Assembly (NCBI GenBank): GCA_900468065.1 | Contig: UBTA01000063.1 | Location: 73,503 to 137,502 of the forward strand | Direction of reading: 5' to 3' | Source of the DNA: Hyphomicrobiales bacterium | GTDB lineage: Bacteria > Pseudomonadota > Alphaproteobacteria > Rhizobiales > Rhizobiaceae | DNA: 64,000 nt | Shown here: positions 10,424-18,504 of the stretch, piece by piece | Layout of the letters: every line of letters begins with the position of its first letter | How positions within the stretch are numbered: the first letter of the stretch is position 1 | The notes under the pieces: model-generated | What the model was told of the DNA's origin: nothing | What the model saw: the letters and a program-made list of their open reading frames with translations, nothing else | The model's database searches: none | Made by a program: the position numbers and the translations under genes

Positions 10424-10849
10424 ATGGCCAGCAAGATTAGCGAAGGTGGCGGCGACCTCGAAGAAAACAGCGAAATCAACGTCACCCCCTTTATCGACGT
10501 CATGCTCGTTCTGCTTATCATTTTCATGGTCGCAGCACCGCTTGCCACGGTCGACATGAAGGTAGACCTGCCGCAATCGGCGGCAACGCCTGCAAAGCGT
10601 GATGACAAGCCTGTTTTCGTGACCCTGAAGGCTGATCTTTCTCTGGCCCTGGGCAATGACGAAACCGGCCGCGACAATTTTGTTACCGATTTGAACCGCA
10701 TTACCGAGGGCGATACGCAGACACGCATCCTGTTGCGGGCCGACAAAGCGGTGGACTATGGTGAATTGATGACGGTGATGAACCTCATCCAGAGAGCAGG
10801 CTATACGAAAATCGGGCTGGTTGGCCTTGAGGCGGCGCCTGGCGGTTGA
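10424..10849 (+). CDS. exbD: ExbD, TonB-system energiser subunit (TolR/ExbD family)
   Basis: Partner of ExbB. The 141-residue protein has a short cytoplasmic start, one membrane helix containing the proton-carrying Asp in NVTPFIDVMLVLLIIFMV (residues about 20-37), then a periplasmic domain that meets TonB. It begins 3 bases after exbB and is clearly in the same operon. No tonB follows: the next 100 bases hold only a hairpin and the 3' end of an opposite-strand gene, so TonB must be encoded elsewhere. Confidence 0.95.
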   Translation: MASKISEGGGDLEENSEINVTPFIDVMLVLLIIFMVAAPLATVDMKVDLPQSAATPAKRDDKPVFVTLKADLSLALGNDETGRDNFVTDLNRITEGDTQTRILLRADKAVDYGELMTVMNLIQRAGYTKIGLVGLEAAPGG

Positions 10850-10918
10850 GGGCAAACGGCTTGCTGGGATATATTCGCAAGGGCATGCAGCCGTTTTGCG
10901 AAACAGCATTCAAAACTT

Positions 10919-10957
10919 AAAGCGCGTTGGCGAACCGGAAGGATCGCGGCGCGCTTT
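10919..10957. terminator. Hairpin after exbD and after the convergent lipid A deacylase-like gene
   Basis: An 8-bp stem AAAGCGCG (10919-10926) / CGCGCTTT (10950-10957) with a 23-base loop. The right arm overlaps the stop codon of the minus-strand gene. T runs are short, so termination is plausible rather than certain. Confidence 0.45.
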
Positions 10958-11531
10958 AGAATTTGTAGCCGACGGCAAGTCCGGCGTGAGTGAGGCCGTC
11001 ATTCGGCCCGTCGCAGAGATTGGCATGCGATGAATGATCGGCGGTCGCCAAGATCTGCCAATTGCCGGTCACCCGGTAGCCGATAGCGACCTGTTCGCGA
11101 AAGAGAAGACGGCATCCGAGATTCGGCCCGTTTCCGCCGTTTTGAGCCACGTCACCATTGTGAACAGTGCCTCCGAGGCCAAGTTCAACGAACAGCCGGT
11201 CGGTGATATCGGCCGTCCAGCTGAAGCCGCCATAAATCTGATCCACTCCGTCGCCAACACCCACAGAGGCACCGAGATAGATGCGGGGCTCAAGGATCGC
11301 CTCTTTCCACGTCGCCGCATCACCGCTCGACAAAGGGTCGAAATAGATCGTGGCGGAGGGAAAGATACCAGATTCGTGCGCCCCGCCGCCATTGATCGAA
11401 GCGCTCGTTCCAAAACGCAGTTCATCGAAGACTTGATCGGCTGCGGCTGCACTTTGATGGAACGCGGAGAACAAGAATAAAACGGAAGACAGCAGACAAA
11501 ACCGGGATGACAGCATAAAGCGCAGTGGCAT
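10956..11531 (-). CDS. Acyloxyacyl hydrolase, PagL-like lipid A 3-O-deacylase family
   Basis: A 191-residue predicted outer membrane beta-barrel with a clear signal peptide (MPLRFMLSSRFCLLSSVLFLFSA..., cleavage near AAA-ADQ) and a terminal aromatic residue (VGYKF). The C-terminal stretch DHSSHANLC...PNDG resembles the PagL active-site strand: His166 and Ser168 fit the catalytic His-x-Ser, and the PNDG turn is conserved. The family removes the 3-O-linked acyl chain of lipid A in the outer membrane. The Asn after the catalytic Ser is His here, and the position I align with the catalytic Glu is Thr181, so activity is uncertain. It stands alone, convergent with exbBD. Confidence 0.72.
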   Translation of the reverse strand: MPLRFMLSSRFCLLSSVLFLFSAFHQSAAAADQVFDELRFGTSASINGGGAHESGIFPSATIYFDPLSSGDAATWKEAILEPRIYLGASVGVGDGVDQIYGGFSWTADITDRLFVELGLGGTVHNGDVAQNGGNGPNLGCRLLFREQVAIGYRVTGNWQILATADHSSHANLCDGPNDGLTHAGLAVGYKF

Positions 11532-11800
11532 TGTCGACCTCGTGATTTCCGCGAATCATCTCAATCCGTGCCGTAAATCTGCCTAAATTTTCCATCGCCG
11601 GGAAGAGGCATGAATATTCAATTGTTCTTATGCTAAGCTTGCTTTTTTGCGCGAACTGCATTCCATAGCTTGAAACGGCAGATGCGCGGATTTAAGAGCT
11701 TGAGGGGGCCGGACAGCGCAATTGCTGCCGGTGGTTTTACATGCGCAAGCCAAAAGCGCACAAACGCCGGAAAACGATCCGGATCACGAGGGCAGGCAAG

Positions 11801-12466
11801 ATGAATTTCGAAGCAGCACGCATCAAGATGGTCGATAATCAGATCCGGACGACGGATGTGACATCGCACGCTGTTCTGGCGGCATTCCTGTCGGTTCCGC
11901 GAGAAGAATTTGTGCCCGCTGGCATGAAGCCGCTTGCTTATATCGACAGCGATATCGAGCTGACTACAGGTCCAGCCGCAGAACGCCGCTATCTGATGGA
12001 ACCGTCGCCTTTGGCAAAGCTTCTCCAGCTGGCCGGCGTTTCCAAGGACGAGAAGGTGCTCGAAATCGGCTGCAGCACCGGTTATGCCTCGGCCATCCTG
12101 TCGGAGCTTGCGGCATCGGTCGTGGCGCTGGAATGCGACCCGGCACTTGCTGCCGAAGCAACGGCAACCTTGGCCCGCCTGGGCTATTCGAATGTCAAGG
12201 TTGTGACTGGCGATCTTGAGAAGGGTCACGCGGCGGACGCACCGTATGACGTGATTTTCGTCAATGGTTCGGTTGAAGCCGTTCCTGTCGCCATTCTGTC
12301 CCAATTGAACGATGGCGCCCGCCTTGTCGCGGTGGTTGGCTCCGGCAATGCTTCGCGGGCACAGCTTTTTCTGCGTGAAAACGGCAAGACATCGGAGCGG
12401 CTGGCGTTCAACACTGCCGTCAAGCCGCTGCCTGGCTTCCGGCTCGCCCGCGAGTTCGTGTTTTAA
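11801..12466 (+). CDS. Protein-L-isoaspartate O-methyltransferase-like protein
   Basis: A SAM-dependent methyltransferase of the Pcm family, 221 residues. The SAM-binding motif I is VLEIGCSTGYASAIL (residues about 80-94), followed by an acidic motif (VALECDP) and a late strand-swap region typical of isoaspartyl methyltransferases. The start MNFEAARIKMVDNQIRTTDV is that of the rhizobial Pcm-like subfamily. I used ATG 11801 after GAGGGCAGGC rather than an ATG 60 bases upstream, which adds only a basic tail. A second, different Pcm homologue is at 35577-36230, so the two probably have different substrates. Repair of isoaspartyl proteins is inferred from the family only. Confidence 0.8.
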   Translation: MNFEAARIKMVDNQIRTTDVTSHAVLAAFLSVPREEFVPAGMKPLAYIDSDIELTTGPAAERRYLMEPSPLAKLLQLAGVSKDEKVLEIGCSTGYASAILSELAASVVALECDPALAAEATATLARLGYSNVKVVTGDLEKGHAADAPYDVIFVNGSVEAVPVAILSQLNDGARLVAVVGSGNASRAQLFLRENGKTSERLAFNTAVKPLPGFRLAREFVF

Positions 12467-12528
12467 TTTCCCTCCATATGGTTCGGATTACGGGCCGTCG
12501 ACGGATGTCGATCATTTGACCGTGTAAC

Positions 12529-12563
12529 AAAAGCCGCGTGCCCATGGAGGGCGCGCCGCTTTT
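12529..12563 (+). terminator. Intrinsic terminator after the Pcm-like gene
   Basis: A 15-bp stem, AAAAGCCGCGTGCCC / GGGCGCGCCGCTTTT, with one mismatch and one G-T pair around the 5-base loop ATGGA. The right arm ends in TTTT. Confidence 0.6.
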
Positions 12564-12587
12564 GACTGAGGGCAGGGCGTAGGTGAC

Positions 12588-12646
12588 GCGCCGAACAAAT
12601 CTGTGCATGATTCCATCTTGGTGATTCGGAGCGTTTTGTTCGGCGC
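12588..12646. repeat. Perfect 12-bp inverted repeat upstream of popZ
   Basis: GCGCCGAACAAA (12588-12599) is exactly mirrored by TTTGTTCGGCGC (12635-12646), 35 bases apart and about 75 bases before the popZ start. It could form a hairpin in the leader, bind a dimeric regulator, or mark a rearrangement. Confidence 0.6.
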
Positions 12647-12722
12647 TGAACTCGCATACAGTCCGGCCGATCACTGCGCGGCAATGTCTCGATCGAACGC
12701 GACCGCAGAAACGGGGATAACT

Positions 12723-13598
12723 ATGGCACAGCCCAATGTAGCGCGCGAACCGTCGATGGACGAAATTCTAGCGTCAATCCGCAAGATTATCGAAAGCAAC
12801 GAACCCGGCATTCCGGGGTTCCCTGCAAACGATCTTGGTCCGGCTCCATCTGATGCCTATCGTTCCTATGACGATGACGGTATCGACGATATTCACTTGA
12901 CGATCGACGACGACGTGCTTGCCGCTGAATTCGAAGCGGAGGAGCAGAAGCATGCGCCGTCCGTCGAACACCACCAGCCGCAGGAGCAGCACGAGGCGAA
13001 CGCCAAACCGGCCGCCCCCGCAGCGACGCCGCCGCTCTCGCTTGCCGATGTCGCAGCCCGCGTGCGCGCAGCTTCGGAGAGACATTCGGCACCACTGCGG
13101 GAGGCTGAAACCGCAACTGTCCGCAACAAGTCTGACATTGCGGCCCGGTCCGACAATCCGACGGTAACCGCACGCATGGCACCAGCATCGCCGTTCTTGC
13201 CGCCGCAAGAGGCCGTGCAAGCGCCGGTACCTGCAACACCAATTTCCGTGTCGCCGCAGGCCGCAGCAGCCGAAGAGAAGAATGAACCCTTCCAGTTGGT
13301 GGTTGCCACTGAGCGCCCGGCTGAGCAGCAGCGGTTTGCCGTTATTACTGACAAGGTGGCTGATCCTGAACGGGATATAGCGACCATTGTATCTCCGGCT
13401 GTCGGTGAACAGGTTGCACGGTCCTTCGGGGATCTGGCTTTGGCACTGGACAGCAGCCCGCGCCGTTCTTTTGACGAGATTGCCGAGGACATGCTGAGGC
13501 CGATGCTGCAGGAATGGCTGGACGACAATTTGCCGACCCTGGTCGAAAGGCTTGTGCGCGAGGAAATCGAGCGCGTTGCGCGCGGTCCGAGGCGCTAG
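12723..13598 (+). CDS. popZ: PopZ, polar organising protein (DUF2497)
   Basis: PopZ polymerises at the cell pole and anchors chromosome origins and pole-specific signalling proteins; in Rhizobiaceae it marks the growing pole. The 291-residue protein has the family layout: an N-terminal helix (PSMDEILASIRKIIESN, about 10-26) that binds clients, a long acidic, Pro/Ala/Gln-rich disordered middle (about 30-220), and a C-terminal oligomerisation helix pair (FDEIAEDMLRPMLQEWLD and LVERLVREEIERVARG). The start ATG 12723 follows ACGGGGATAACT; readings from further upstream add 40 unrelated residues. valS follows behind a terminator, so popZ is its own unit. Confidence 0.92.
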   Translation: MAQPNVAREPSMDEILASIRKIIESNEPGIPGFPANDLGPAPSDAYRSYDDDGIDDIHLTIDDDVLAAEFEAEEQKHAPSVEHHQPQEQHEANAKPAAPAATPPLSLADVAARVRAASERHSAPLREAETATVRNKSDIAARSDNPTVTARMAPASPFLPPQEAVQAPVPATPISVSPQAAAAEEKNEPFQLVVATERPAEQQRFAVITDKVADPERDIATIVSPAVGEQVARSFGDLALALDSSPRRSFDEIAEDMLRPMLQEWLDDNLPTLVERLVREEIERVARGPRR

Positions 13599-13617
13599 AC
13601 CACGCATTTCTTTCTCA

Positions 13618-13651
13618 CAAAGCCGCCAGCAACCACACTGGCGGCTTTTTT
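13618..13651 (+). terminator. Intrinsic terminator after popZ
   Basis: Stem AAAGCCGCCAG / CTGGCGGCTTT, 11 bp, with the 8-base loop CAACCACA, followed by a run of T. Confidence 0.88.
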
Positions 13652-13661
13652 GCTGTTATTG

Positions 13662-13690
13662 TTGACAGCAATGCCCCGTTCCGATTTACA
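13662..13690 (+). promoter_or_regulatory. Candidate sigma-70 type promoter for valS
   Basis: TTGACA (13662-13667), 17 bases, TTTACA (13685-13690), 35 bases before the valS ATG and just past the popZ terminator. The -35 matches consensus fully and the -10 partly. Confidence 0.5.
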
Positions 13691-13725
13691 AACCACCGAT
13701 ATCAATCAGCAAGTTTGGCCCCAAA

Positions 13726-16566
13726 ATGCTTGAAAAAACCTATGATTCCGCCGCTGTCGAACCACGCATCGCCAAGATTTGGGATGACGAGGACGCCTTC
13801 CGCGCAGGTGCAGGGGCAAAACCGGGTGCCGAGAGCTTCTGCGTGGTCATCCCGCCGCCAAACGTGACAGGCTCCCTGCACATGGGCCACGCGCTGAACA
13901 ATACGCTGCAGGACATCATGGTCCGCTTCGAGCGCATGCGCGGCAAGGATGTGCTCTGGCAGCCCGGCATGGACCATGCCGGCATCGCCACACAGATGGT
14001 CGTCGAGCGCAAGCTGATGGAGCGTCAGCAGCATCGCCGTGAGATGGGCCGCGACGCCTTCATCGACAAGGTCTGGGAATGGAAGGCCGAATCCGGTGGT
14101 CTGATCTTCAATCAGCTCAAACGTCTCGGCGCCTCCTGCGACTGGTCGCGCGAGCGCTTCACCATGGACGAGGGCCTGTCGAAGGCCGTTCTGGAAGTCT
14201 TCGTGTCGCTCTACAAAGACGGCCTGATCTACAAGGACAAGCGGCTGGTCAACTGGGACCCGAAGCTGTTGACGGCGATCTCGGACCTGGAAGTCGAGCA
14301 GATCGAGATGACCGGCAGCCTCTGGCATCTGCGCTATCCGCTGGAAGAGGGTGTCACCTATCAGCACCCGATTGCTTTCGATGAGGACGGCAAGGCGATG
14401 GAATGGGAGACACGCGACTATCTGGTCGTTGCCACCACCCGCCCGGAAACCATGCTGGGCGATACAGGCGTTGCCGTTCATCCGGATGACGAGCGCTACA
14501 AGGCAATCGTCGGCAAGCATGTTGTGCTGCCGCTGGTTGGCCGCCTCATCCCGATCGTCGCCGACGAATATCCGGACCCGACGGCCGGAACCGGCGCTGT
14601 CAAGATGACGCCGGCGCATGACTTCAACGACTTCGAGGTCGGCAAGCGCCGCCACCTGCGCCAGGTCAACATCCTGACGATCGATGGCCACATCACACTT
14701 GCCGGCAACGAGGACTTTCTCGAAGGCTTGCCGGCGTCCGATGAACTGGAAGCCCTGGTCTCGGCACTCGACGGCGTCGAGCGTTTTGCGGCCCGCAAGG
14801 CGATCGTCACGATGTTCGAGGAGCGTGGCCTGCTCGCCAAGATTGAGCCCCACAAGCACACCGTTCCGCACGGCGACCGCGGCGGCGTTCCGATCGAACC
14901 CCGTTTGACCGAACAGTGGTATGTCGATGCCAAGACGCTCGCCAAGCCTGCAATCGCGTCCGTACGCGAGGGCCGGACCAACTTTGTTCCGAAGAACTGG
15001 GAAAAGACCTACTTCGAATGGATGGAAAACATCCAGCCCTGGTGCGTTTCCCGGCAATTGTGGTGGGGTCACCAGATCCCGGCCTGGTACGGCCCGGATG
15101 GTCAGGTCTTCGTTGAAAAGACCGAGGAAGAGGCGCTTCACGCTGCGATCCAGCACTATCTTTCGCATGAAGGGCCAATGAAGGCCTATGTCGAGGATCT
15201 GCTGGAGAATTTCCGGCCTGGAGAAATCCTCGTTCGCGACGAAGACGTGCTCGACACGTGGTTTTCCTCGGCACTATGGCCGTTCTCGACGCTCGGCTGG
15301 CCGGACAAGACCCCGGAACTGGACAAGTACTATCAGACCGATGTTCTGGTGACGGGCTTTGACATCATCTTCTTCTGGGTCGCCCGGATGATGATGATGG
15401 GGCTGCATTTCATGAAGGACAGCGACGGTACCCCCGTCGAGCCGTTCCATACGGTCTATGTGCATGCCCTGGTTCGCGACAAGAACGGCGCGAAGATGTC
15501 GAAGTCCAAGGGCAACGTCATCGATCCGCTCGACCTGATCGACGAATATGGCGCCGACTCGCTGCGGTTCACGCTGGCGATCATGGCGGCGCAGGGCCGT
15601 GACGTGAAGCTCGACCCGGCACGCATTGCCGGCTATCGCAATTTCGGTACCAAGCTGTGGAACGCCACGCGTTTTGCCGGCATGAACGGCGTTGCCAATG
15701 ATCCGCATTTCGTTCCGGAAACCTGCTCGCTGACGATCAACCGCTGGATCCTGACCGAGCTGTCGCGCACCATCCGTGATGTCACCGAAGCAATCGAGAA
15801 CTACCGGTTCAACGAAGCCGCCGGCAGCCTGTACCGGTTTGTCTGGAATCAGGTCTGCGACTGGTATCTCGAACTGTTGAAGCCTGTCTTCGGCGGTGAT
15901 GATGAGGCTGGAAAGGCAGAATCGCGGGCCTGCGTCGCCTATGTCCTCGATGAGACCTATAAGCTCTTGCATCCATTCATGCCGTTCATGACGGAAGAGC
16001 TCTGGGCCCAGACGGCGGGCGAGGGCAAGGCACGTCACAGCCTTCTTTGCCACGCGGATTGGCCGTTTGCTTCCTATGCCGATAATGCGGCGGCCGATGA
16101 GACCAACTGGCTGATCGATCTCGTATCGGGCATCCGCTCGGTCCGCTCCGAGATGAACGTTCCGGCTGCTGCCATTGCGCCGCTGGTGGTGGTTGAGGCG
16201 AGCATGCTGACCAGGGAACGTCTGGAGCGCCATGCAGCGGCCATCCGCCGGTTGGCACGCGTCGATGCGATCGACCTTGCTGCTACGGCGCCGAAGGGAA
16301 GCGCTCAGATCGTCGTCGGCGAGGCGACCGTTTGCCTGCCGCTTGGCAGCCTGATCGATCTTGCCGCCGAGAAGCTCCGGCTTGAAAAGGCCATCGGCAA
16401 GGTTGACCAGGAGCGCGAGCGCATTCTCGGCAAGCTATCGAACGAAAAGTTCGTCGCCAATGCGCGTCCCGATGTTGTCGATGCCGAGCGTGAACGTCTG
16501 GCCGAACTTGACGGCCAGAAAGTTTCGCTCGGTGTGGCATTGGCAAGGGTCGCTGATGCTGGTTGA
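13726..16566 (+). CDS. valS: Valyl-tRNA synthetase
   Basis: Charges tRNA-Val with valine and edits mischarged threonine. The 946-residue class I enzyme shows the HIGH signature in GSLHMGHALNN (near residue 45), the editing domain in the second quarter (TTRPETMLGDTGVAVHP), and the KMSKS signature as GAKMSKSKGN. An anticodon-binding domain and a C-terminal coiled coil (EKLRLEKAIGKVDQERERILGKL, cited in part) complete the usual layout. The start MLEKTYDSAAVEPRI is the normal family start. Transcribed alone, with its own promoter candidate and terminator. Confidence 0.97.
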   Translation: MLEKTYDSAAVEPRIAKIWDDEDAFRAGAGAKPGAESFCVVIPPPNVTGSLHMGHALNNTLQDIMVRFERMRGKDVLWQPGMDHAGIATQMVVERKLMERQQHRREMGRDAFIDKVWEWKAESGGLIFNQLKRLGASCDWSRERFTMDEGLSKAVLEVFVSLYKDGLIYKDKRLVNWDPKLLTAISDLEVEQIEMTGSLWHLRYPLEEGVTYQHPIAFDEDGKAMEWETRDYLVVATTRPETMLGDTGVAVHPDDERYKAIVGKHVVLPLVGRLIPIVADEYPDPTAGTGAVKMTPAHDFNDFEVGKRRHLRQVNILTIDGHITLAGNEDFLEGLPASDELEALVSALDGVERFAARKAIVTMFEERGLLAKIEPHKHTVPHGDRGGVPIEPRLTEQWYVDAKTLAKPAIASVREGRTNFVPKNWEKTYFEWMENIQPWCVSRQLWWGHQIPAWYGPDGQVFVEKTEEEALHAAIQHYLSHEGPMKAYVEDLLENFRPGEILVRDEDVLDTWFSSALWPFSTLGWPDKTPELDKYYQTDVLVTGFDIIFFWVARMMMMGLHFMKDSDGTPVEPFHTVYVHALVRDKNGAKMSKSKGNVIDPLDLIDEYGADSLRFTLAIMAAQGRDVKLDPARIAGYRNFGTKLWNATRFAGMNGVANDPHFVPETCSLTINRWILTELSRTIRDVTEAIENYRFNEAAGSLYRFVWNQVCDWYLELLKPVFGGDDEAGKAESRACVAYVLDETYKLLHPFMPFMTEELWAQTAGEGKARHSLLCHADWPFASYADNAAADETNWLIDLVSGIRSVRSEMNVPAAAIAPLVVVEASMLTRERLERHAAAIRRLARVDAIDLAATAPKGSAQIVVGEATVCLPLGSLIDLAAEKLRLEKAIGKVDQERERILGKLSNEKFVANARPDVVDAERERLAELDGQKVSLGVALARVADAG

Positions 16567-16638
16567 CGGCCACTAGCAGAGACCGGGATTTACGAGGCAG
16601 TTTTAACCTCGTTGTCATCAAGTGTGGTGCCGAAATGA

Positions 16639-16674
16639 AGAAAAAGGGGTGGCTGCGGGCGCCCCTTTTTTCTT
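16639..16674 (+). terminator. Intrinsic terminator after valS
   Basis: AAGAAAAAGGGG pairs with CCCCTTTTTTCTT (one extra T) around a GC-rich loop. The right arm doubles as the T run. Confidence 0.75.
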
Positions 16675-16816
16675 GAATACGATTCCATTTTGCGGAATTG
16701 CATGCTTTTTGCGCCGGCATGCGCGCCAGTTGCGCCCTTGGCGCCCCATATTTCAACTCCAAAGCGCCTAGACGTCAAAAAGCGGCATTGTTGTGTCGAA
16801 GTTACACTTTGATGTT

Positions 16817-16844
16817 TCAATGGAAGAATATTCCATTCCATTGA
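16817..16844. promoter_or_regulatory. Inverted repeat, possible operator upstream of the FadL-type porin
   Basis: TCAATGGAA (16817-16825) and TTCCATTGA (16836-16844), exact 9-bp arms with a 10-base spacer: one helical turn plus arm, as for a dimeric repressor. It lies about 200 bases before the porin start. Confidence 0.4.
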
Positions 16845-16861
16845 GCCCTTGATGGTTCCTA

Positions 16862-16876
16862 CGGAATTTAATTCCG
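16862..16876. promoter_or_regulatory. Perfect palindrome upstream of the FadL-type porin
   Basis: CGGAATTTAATTCCG, a 15-base palindrome around a central T, 18 bases after the preceding inverted repeat. A second operator is possible. Confidence 0.35.
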
Positions 16877-17045
16877 GTTTTGCCAATAATTTGGTTGTTC
16901 AAGGTTTTCTTACGTAAATTTTTAGTGATCTCGCGCCACTGGCCGCTAGATTTGGGTATTTGCCATTAACTGTTCGCAGCCGATACTTTCGTTTCAGCGG
17001 CTGGCGTGTGCGTCGGCCAAAGATCTGTGTTCAGGGGAGGAACGG

Positions 17046-18272
17046 ATGGTTTACAACAAAATGAAGGCTGCGATGACGGCGGCAATTGCTGTCTTGCTCA
17101 GCACCACGGCGGCCAACGCCGGTGGTCTCGAGCGCGGCGGCTACAATATCGACCTGCTGTTCGATCCGTCGACCTATGCTGCGGAAGCTGCGGCAACATA
17201 CGTCAATCCGCAGCGCGAGCTGGATAATGTTGTGGACGTCAATCCGGCCAATGGTTTTGGTTCGAATGGGGGCGGAGCCGGTCAAACCAATGGCGTTGGT
17301 GAAACTGAGGGGTATTGGGTGCCGCGCATCGGCGTCAAGGCAGGTTTCGGCGATAGCGTCGATTGCATGGCCGATTATTCGCAGCCTTGGGGTGCGCATA
17401 CCAAGCCTGGTGCGAACTGGATGGGCGCCAACGACAATATTGAAACAAAGATCGAAAGCGACAACTACGCTGCGACCTGCTCCTACAAGTGGGATGTGGG
17501 TAAGGGCCAGTTCCGCGTCATCGGTGGTGGCTTTTACCAGGAAGTCGGCGGTTTCAAGGAGCGCCTTGTGACCCCAGTCTTCGCTCCAGGTTTTAACGGC
17601 GTTGGCCGTCTCGATCTGGATGGCAGCGGCTGGGGTTGGCGCGCGGGCGCGGCGTACGAAATTCCCGAATATGCGTTTCGTGCGAGCCTCGTCTACAACA
17701 GTGCCGTGGATCTCGACAATCTGGGGGGAACGATCGACCTGACCAAGGTTCTCCTTCCGAATGGCGCTGGCGGTTTTGTTCCGGGCACCAAGTACGACGT
17801 ATCCAGCTTCGCCTCAATGCCGGACTCTCTGGAGCTGAAGGTTCAGTCCGGGATTGCACCCGGTTGGCTTGTCTTCGGATCGGTCAAGTGGACGGACTGG
17901 AGCCAGTTGCAGGTCATTCAGATCGCACCGAACAGCACTCTCGATCCACGTAATCTTCCCACGAGCCTTACTCTTCTCTATCGGGATGGTTGGACCGTCA
18001 CGGGTGGCGTTGGTCATAAATTCAATGATCAATGGAGCGGGGCGGCAAGCGTGACCTGGGACCGTGGCACCAGCCATGGCTACGGCAATCAAACCGACAC
18101 CTGGACGCTTGGAACCGGCGTATCCTATTCGCCGACCGAAAATGTGGAGCTAAGGCTCGCAGGTGCCATTGGCATTTTGACGAGCGGCAGTTCGGTCGGA
18201 GAAGAAGTCAAATACGACTTCGGCACCGATATCGTCAGCGCTATCTCGACGTCGCTGAAGGTCAAGTTCTGA
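17046..18272 (+). CDS. OmpP1/FadL/TodX family outer membrane transporter
   Basis: A 408-residue beta-barrel of the FadL family, which lets long-chain fatty acids or other hydrophobic compounds cross the outer membrane through a hatch-plugged barrel. Visible: a signal peptide (MVYNKMKAAMTAAIAVLLST..., cleavage after ANA), the N-terminal hatch-like region (GGLERGGYNIDLLFDPS), a WVPRIGVKAGFG strand, the FGSVKWTDWS motif typical of FadL barrels, and a final KVKF strand. The start ATG 17046 follows GGGAGGAACGG. It is monocistronic, with a long leader and its own terminator. The substrate is unknown. Confidence 0.88.
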   Translation: MVYNKMKAAMTAAIAVLLSTTAANAGGLERGGYNIDLLFDPSTYAAEAAATYVNPQRELDNVVDVNPANGFGSNGGGAGQTNGVGETEGYWVPRIGVKAGFGDSVDCMADYSQPWGAHTKPGANWMGANDNIETKIESDNYAATCSYKWDVGKGQFRVIGGGFYQEVGGFKERLVTPVFAPGFNGVGRLDLDGSGWGWRAGAAYEIPEYAFRASLVYNSAVDLDNLGGTIDLTKVLLPNGAGGFVPGTKYDVSSFASMPDSLELKVQSGIAPGWLVFGSVKWTDWSQLQVIQIAPNSTLDPRNLPTSLTLLYRDGWTVTGGVGHKFNDQWSGAASVTWDRGTSHGYGNQTDTWTLGTGVSYSPTENVELRLAGAIGILTSGSSVGEEVKYDFGTDIVSAISTSLKVKF

Positions 18273-18290
18273 TCATTGGAAGTCAATCCA

Positions 18291-18322
18291 GAAAGCCCGG
18301 TGTTCGCATCGGGCTTTTTTTG
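18291..18322 (+). terminator. Intrinsic terminator after the FadL-type porin
   Basis: AAAGCCCG / CGGGCTTT stem around the loop GTGTTCGCAT, followed by a run of T. Confidence 0.85.
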
Positions 18323-18435
18323 TGCCTTTGTTTGCGACTGATCGCGTCTGCGGGGCGGCCCGGGGTGATGCTCGCCGTCCATAGTTTCGCGACCGGGAAT
18401 TTCAATGGCCGGACCCGGTTTTTTCGTGTTTCCGG

Positions 18436-18452
18436 CGTCACGTTTTGTGACG
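18436..18452. promoter_or_regulatory. Inverted repeat in the exoR upstream region
   Basis: CGTCAC-gtttt-GTGACG: exact 6-bp arms and a 5-base spacer, about 50 bases before the small reading frame at 18505. It is a candidate regulator site; I cannot tie it to a known protein. Confidence 0.35.
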
Positions 18453-18504
18453 ATTCAGCAACACATTCTTTCTATAGTCTGTGACGGGCAGCGGGGAGGC
18501 GATT

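Larger units (their letters stand above)
16567..17045. other. Long leader region between valS and the FadL-type porin
   Basis: About 480 bases with no gene. It holds the valS terminator (16639-16674), then AT-rich leader DNA with two strong inverted repeats, at 16817-16844 and 16862-16876, given as separate entries. The last 150 bases are T-rich, which suits a regulated promoter for the porin gene. Confidence 0.6.

Noticed and set aside
11141..11480. Plus-strand frame opposite the lipid A deacylase-like gene
   Set aside because: No ribosome site and no domain; the minus-strand protein has a signal peptide and barrel features.
12635..12652. LexA-like site (GTTCGGCGCTGAAC)
   Set aside because: Spacing and orientation do not match the alphaproteobacterial direct repeat GTTC-N7-GTTC, and popZ is not an SOS gene.
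13702..15168. Long open frame opposite valS (488 codons)
   Set aside because: Antisense mirror of an undisputed ValS; composition is typical of a shadow frame and there is no ribosome site.
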